64,000 bases of DNA from CALAZP01 sp964410725 (GTDB lineage Bacteria > Bacteroidota > Bacteroidia > Chitinophagales > Saprospiraceae). The stretch spans positions 1 through 64,000 of the forward strand of contig CAYPID010000003.1 in NCBI GenBank assembly GCA_964410725.1, in the 5' to 3' direction. The notes beneath the pieces were generated by a model. It worked only from the letters and a program-made list of their open reading frames with translations. It was not told the origin of the DNA and searched no databases. Of the stretch, positions 60,815 to 64,000 are shown piece by piece; position 1 is the first letter of the stretch, and every line of letters starts with the position of its first letter. Made by a program: the position numbers and the translations under genes.

Positions 60815-61579
60815 TTAGGACAAATGCTTTTTTAGAAAATCCTCTAATATTTTGTTGAAACTTTCTTCCTGTTCCATCATCGGAGCATGTCCACATTTGT
60901 CTATAAAATGCAATTCAGAATGAGGAATAAGTTCTTTAAATTTTTCACCAACGAAAGGAGGGGTAACCTTATCTTGATTGCCCCATATCAGCAAACAAGG
61001 AGTTTTAATTTCTTGTAATTGATCACCTAAGTTATGTCTAACGGCTGATTTAGCCATCGCGATGATTCTAATGGCTTTTCCCCGGTCATTAACGGTATCA
61101 AAAACTTCATCAACCAATTCTTTGGATGCGGTGAGAGGACTGTAGAAAGTATCTTCGGTTTTCTTTTTAATAAATTCATAATCTCCTCTTTTAGGAAATG
61201 TAGACCCCATAGCACTTTCGAAAAGCCCGGAGGAGCCGGTCAAAGTAATGCTTTTAACTTTTTCAGCATGATTAAGTACATAAAGCAATGCAATATGCCC
61301 TCCCAAGGAATTACCCAATAAGTGAACCTTATCATATCCCTTGAAGGATAAAAACTCATGAACATAGCCAACCAAGCCGGATACTGATAATTTTCTTAAG
61401 GGCATCTCGAAGATGGGAAGGATGGGAACGATTACGTTATATTTAGAACCAAAGTGATTTAAAATACCTTCGAAATTACTTAAAGCTCCAAACAAACCGT
61501 GGAGAAGAACTAAATTAGTATTACCACCTTTGGTCTCAATAAATTTGAAATTTTTTTCTACAAGAACCTCGTAATTCAT
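60815..61579 (-). CDS. Alpha/beta hydrolase
   Basis: A 254-residue cytosolic protein of the alpha/beta hydrolase fold. The oxyanion region is LVLLHGLFGALSNFEG, the nucleophile elbow LLGNSLGGHIALLYVL with Ser near residue 92, the acid in LIWGNQDKVTPPF and the catalytic His in KCGHAPMMEQ. It resembles BioH- or MhpC-like esterases, and the substrate cannot be told. It heads the minus-strand group that includes the M1 peptidase. Confidence 0.9.
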   Translation of the reverse strand: MNYEVLVEKNFKFIETKGGNTNLVLLHGLFGALSNFEGILNHFGSKYNVIVPILPIFEMPLRKLSVSGLVGYVHEFLSFKGYDKVHLLGNSLGGHIALLYVLNHAEKVKSITLTGSSGLFESAMGSTFPKRGDYEFIKKKTEDTFYSPLTASKELVDEVFDTVNDRGKAIRIIAMAKSAVRHNLGDQLQEIKTPCLLIWGNQDKVTPPFVGEKFKELIPHSELHFIDKCGHAPMMEQEESFNKILEDFLKKHLS

Positions 61580-61797
61580 TTCGTTTCAAATTTTGATTTT
61601 TGGCAATCTACGGTTTAATATTGGTAAATTAAATTATAACGCTTCCCCAAAATCCCACATCACAATTTTTTGTCCTTCAAGCGTTACCTTCCTTTCTATA
61701 GAATTTACTAATTTTCGGTTTTATGTTATATTTGCCCTTTGTAATTAAGGAAAATTATCAGAATTTAATATTATTTTAAAATTTAAAAAAGAAGAAC
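61580..61797. other. Divergent intergenic region
   Basis: A 218-bp AT-rich stretch between the alpha/beta hydrolase and OmpA genes. Apart from the OmpA promoter I see nothing that can be supported. Confidence 0.5.
61704..61734 (+). promoter_or_regulatory. OmpA lipoprotein gene promoter
   Basis: TATATTTG (61727-61734) fits TAnnTTTG, with TTTA 19-20 nt upstream (61704-61707). Transcription would start near 61741, giving a 5' untranslated region of about 57 nt. Confidence 0.5.
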
Positions 61798-62568
61798 ATG
61801 CGTCTGATTACTAAATTAATGATTTTAACCCTGGCGGTAAGCACTATGCAGTCCTGCGTATCTAAAAAGAAATACGATGAGCTTTCGGCTTCTAAAGAAG
61901 CTTCTGATAAAGCATTGGCTGAAACACAAGCTAGAGTAGCACAACTTGAAACTGCCAACAGTGATTTGCAGTCTACTATGGAATCTGAAAAGGAGCGTCT
62001 TAATGGAGAATTAACTTCGTTAAAAAGCGACATGTCAGCAACGAAAACACAATTGTCTCAGGTTCAAGACAAACTGAACATGAGTGAATCACAATTGAGC
62101 GCAATTAAGTCAGAAATTGATGAGATTTTTGGTGGCTTTGAAGAAAGTGGATTTGAGCTTCAGGAAATGGACGGTAGATTATATGTTCAGACTTCTACTC
62201 CAGTAAGGTATAGAAGTGGTTCTGCAAGACTTAGCAAAGCAGAAAGAGATGCCTTAACTGAGTTGGCGAATACTATGAAGGAAAATCCAGCTTTAAGATT
62301 GTTAGTAGAAGGACATACAGATACAGATGGAATGGTCGAAGGAGCACCATATCAAGATAATTGGGATTTAAGTATTGCCAGATCAATGGGTGTGGTAAGA
62401 TTTCTCATCAGCAAAGGAGTTAGTCCAGATCAAGTAGCTGCTGTTGGTAGAGGAGAATTCATGCCTGCAAGTGATAACGATTCAGCAGAAGGAAAGGCAG
62501 ATAATAGAAGAACGGTTCTTTTACCTGATGGCAACTGGGGCGTTGTGGTGAATGCGGTTAAGAAATAG
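61798..62568 (+). CDS. OmpA family (Pal-like) lipoprotein
   Basis: Outer-membrane lipoprotein (signal ending MQSC) with a periplasmic coiled coil (residues 25-105, heptads in ASKEASDKALAETQARVAQL and similar) and a C-terminal OmpA domain. The domain shows SARLSKAERDALTELANTM, the peptidoglycan-binding VEGHTDTDG and LSIARSMGVVRFLISKGV, and GKADNRRTVLL. It would tether the outer membrane to peptidoglycan at a distance set by the coiled coil. It has its own promoter and terminator, so it is a single-gene unit and probably strongly expressed. Confidence 0.93.
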   Translation: MRLITKLMILTLAVSTMQSCVSKKKYDELSASKEASDKALAETQARVAQLETANSDLQSTMESEKERLNGELTSLKSDMSATKTQLSQVQDKLNMSESQLSAIKSEIDEIFGGFEESGFELQEMDGRLYVQTSTPVRYRSGSARLSKAERDALTELANTMKENPALRLLVEGHTDTDGMVEGAPYQDNWDLSIARSMGVVRFLISKGVSPDQVAAVGRGEFMPASDNDSAEGKADNRRTVLLPDGNWGVVVNAVKK

Positions 62569-62590
62569 GAACCTAGATTAAGTCATATTT

Positions 62591-62630
62591 AAAGGGACTA
62601 CCTCTAAGAGAAGTAGTCCCTTTATTTTTT
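62591..62630 (+). terminator. Rho-independent terminator after the OmpA gene
   Basis: AAAGGGACTAC (62591-62601) pairs with GTAGTCCCTTT (62613-62623) over an 11-nt loop, followed by ATTTTTTT. It overlaps the last base of the convergent DUF4249 gene. Confidence 0.9.
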
Positions 62631-63464
62631 TATAATCGTTTTGTTTTTAGATTCTGAAATGCAGGCGAAAACTCCTTGGGCATTTCCGAGTAGGTTAGAT
62701 TGCAATGGACTTGGAACACCAAAAGGATTACCACTGCCATCAATTGCTTGTTGTACACTTTCTAAGAAATTGTGATAGTCCTCTGTGAGGTGAAAAACCG
62801 AATTAAAAACAGTATCTCCGGAATTAAAAACGTAACCACTTCCAAAAACAAAAACAGAATCTATAAAAAGATCATCGGTTACAAAATCTTGGATTGGTTC
62901 ATCAAAGGTTTCTCCCACAGTTAAAACCCGACGATAAAAATTCGTTTCGTTAGGAAAATCTTTAAAATAAGTCAAGGTCCTTGCCAAAGAATCATTTTGA
63001 TCAAACTGAACCACAATACTATCAAACTGAACAGTATCCAAGAAAATAGAGGCCGAAGTAATTTGGTCTCCATTGGGTAATAAAATCTCTAAATAAAAGC
63101 TATCTATTGTGTTGTACTCCACCGAATTTGAGTTGGAATAATTGTATATTTTTTCAGTATTTGGATCGACTATAAGTTTGTTTTCAAGCTCATATTTATT
63201 GATACCTTGAAAAATTGAAACCTGAGCACCTTGTAACAGGAATGATTCCGAAAACAAGGGATTGTCCAAGGTTAAGTTTTCAAAATAGGAGGAGGTTTGG
63301 GTTATTAATAATCTAAAAGGTTGATTGGGAACCAAATAACATTCTATAAAGGGCTCACTATCGTAATTGGGCAAATCGATATCAATTTGCTTTTCTAAAT
63401 TACAACTCATAGAGAATAAGATACCAAATACGAGAATAGTATTAAGGTATGAATATTTTAGCAT
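62622..63464 (-). CDS. DUF4249 family lipoprotein
   Basis: A 280-residue lipoprotein (signal ending FSMSC) with the DUF4249 features: DLPNYDSEPFIECYLVPNQP near the N-terminus, FRLLITQTSSYFE, and at the end GNPFGVPSPLQSNLLGNAQGVFACIS. Such proteins are encoded next to TonB-dependent receptors and are thought to be surface partners in uptake, like SusD-type proteins but unrelated. Here the receptor gene ends 6 nt upstream. The ligand is unknown. Confidence 0.87.
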   Translation of the reverse strand: MLKYSYLNTILVFGILFSMSCNLEKQIDIDLPNYDSEPFIECYLVPNQPFRLLITQTSSYFENLTLDNPLFSESFLLQGAQVSIFQGINKYELENKLIVDPNTEKIYNYSNSNSVEYNTIDSFYLEILLPNGDQITSASIFLDTVQFDSIVVQFDQNDSLARTLTYFKDFPNETNFYRRVLTVGETFDEPIQDFVTDDLFIDSVFVFGSGYVFNSGDTVFNSVFHLTEDYHNFLESVQQAIDGSGNPFGVPSPLQSNLLGNAQGVFACISESKNKTIIKK

Positions 63465-63470
63465 GTTACA

Positions 63471-64000
63471 TCAAAATTTAAAATTCCAGGTTAGCGCTGG
63501 AATTATTGGAAAAAGGGAGACTTGGTTTGCGATAATTTTTTCGGGAAAGTTTAAAGATGCGCCGGTATCAGGAACATTTAATGATTGATACTGCGGTTCT
63601 AAAAAAATAAAAAAAGTATTACGCCTATCATAAGCATTAATAAGATTGAAAGACAGCACACTTTCTCCCCAGGAAGGGAAGAAATTAAAGTCAACTCCAA
63701 TATCTAAGCGGTGATAAGCCGGTAATCTAAAATTATTCCTGTCTTCGAAAAGCGGCACAACGGGTTCAGAATTTCCGGTTACTACGTCTTGGAAATAGGT
63801 TCGACCTGTAGGTAGCCAAGCCAAATCACCTGACCCATATACCAAGGTTGCGGATAAATTTATTCTTTTGGACAGTTCATAGAAGATAACCAAGGAGAAA
63901 TCGTGCCTTCTATCGTAGGGAGGGGAAAAATATCCTCTTTGTTGAAAGGATCCCTTAGGTGAAAGAGGAGAAAAATTACCTCTATTTACAAATGCCAAAG
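63471..64000 (-). CDS. TonB-dependent receptor, C-terminal part (cut by window edge)
   Basis: Only the final 175 or so residues are present; the gene continues past the right edge. They form transmembrane beta strands (DRRHDFSLVIFYELSKRINLSATLVYG, RLDIGVDFNFF, VLSFNLINAYDRRNTFFIF) and end with the aromatic residue of LTWNFKF, typical of outer-membrane barrels. The GYGSGDLAWLPTG-like loop and pairing with DUF4249 fit a TonB-dependent receptor with carboxypeptidase-like plug extension. The cargo cannot be predicted. Confidence 0.85.
   Translation of the reverse strand, partial: LAFVNRGNFSPLSPKGSFQQRGYFSPPYDRRHDFSLVIFYELSKRINLSATLVYGSGDLAWLPTGRTYFQDVVTGNSEPVVPLFEDRNNFRLPAYHRLDIGVDFNFFPSWGESVLSFNLINAYDRRNTFFIFLEPQYQSLNVPDTGASLNFPEKIIANQVSLFPIIPALTWNFKF

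Overview
The window is a chromosomal segment of a free-living, probably aerobic and pigmented member of the Bacteroidota, most likely of the Cytophagales type. Evidence for this is the Bacteroidota promoter motif (TTG, about 20 nt, TAnnTTTG) in front of rRNA, tRNA and protein genes, families largely confined to the phylum (PorQ, DUF4175, DUF4249, DUF4837, DUF4834, DUF3127), many lipoproteins, weak or absent Shine-Dalgarno sequences, a mevalonate-pathway decarboxylase and a carotenoid operon. I found no mobile element, prophage or CRISPR array. The content is mostly core genes with dense operons.

Layout. 1-922: the 5' end of a 16S rRNA gene on the minus strand with its leader and promoter. 923-4578 (minus): carotenoid genes crtI-crtB-crtYcd preceded by an exported rhodanese. 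4663-8046: mfd. 8026-17600 (minus): a run birA, cinA, a 2-oxoacid dehydrogenase E2, a TPR/PD40 protein, a PQQ-type sugar dehydrogenase, ugd, a YwqK-like lipoprotein and porQ (type IX secretion). 17676-24124 (plus): rsfS, ftsH, a peroxiredoxin, clpS, a dipeptide-epimerase/DUF1611 pair (dgcA/dgcN type), and a PfkB kinase, with tRNA-Asn antisense to the end of dgcN. 24121-31379 (minus): a tight nine-gene operon dtd, mazG, SpoIIE phosphatase, TM2 protein, CBS protein, nadK, an unknown membrane protein, a GH109-like oxidoreductase and a nucleotidyltransferase.

31380-31792 is an AT-rich divergent intergenic region where base skew on the plus strand changes from C-rich to G-rich and three near-consensus DnaA boxes lie within 33 bp. 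I propose it as a candidate replication origin. 31793-44060 carries ctaA, aat, bcp, a DUF3127 protein with an SSB-like tail, rsmG with a tiny DUF4834 gene, a large DUF2723 membrane protein, rpiB, two strong intergenic hairpin regions, htpG, DUF4837, a MoxR ATPase and a GT2. 44050-53884 (minus) is a seven-gene operon thrA-thrB-thrC, M1 peptidase, mvaD, rhodanese, and a serine-palmitoyltransferase-like enzyme. It contains two parS-like palindromes 347 bp apart. 54007-61579 (minus): alpha/beta hydrolase, M1 peptidase, DUF4175, an RsbW-like kinase and ybeY. 61798-64000: an OmpA lipoprotein with a clear terminator, then DUF4249 and the C-terminus of a TonB-dependent receptor.

The most interesting points are the parS pair together with the skew switch (an origin-proximal domain), the DUF3127 protein ending in DDDLPF, the probable D-glutamate pair dgcA/dgcN, and an operon joining threonine, mevalonate and sphingolipid/sulfonolipid-type enzymes. 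No wholly new defence or mobile system is evident.
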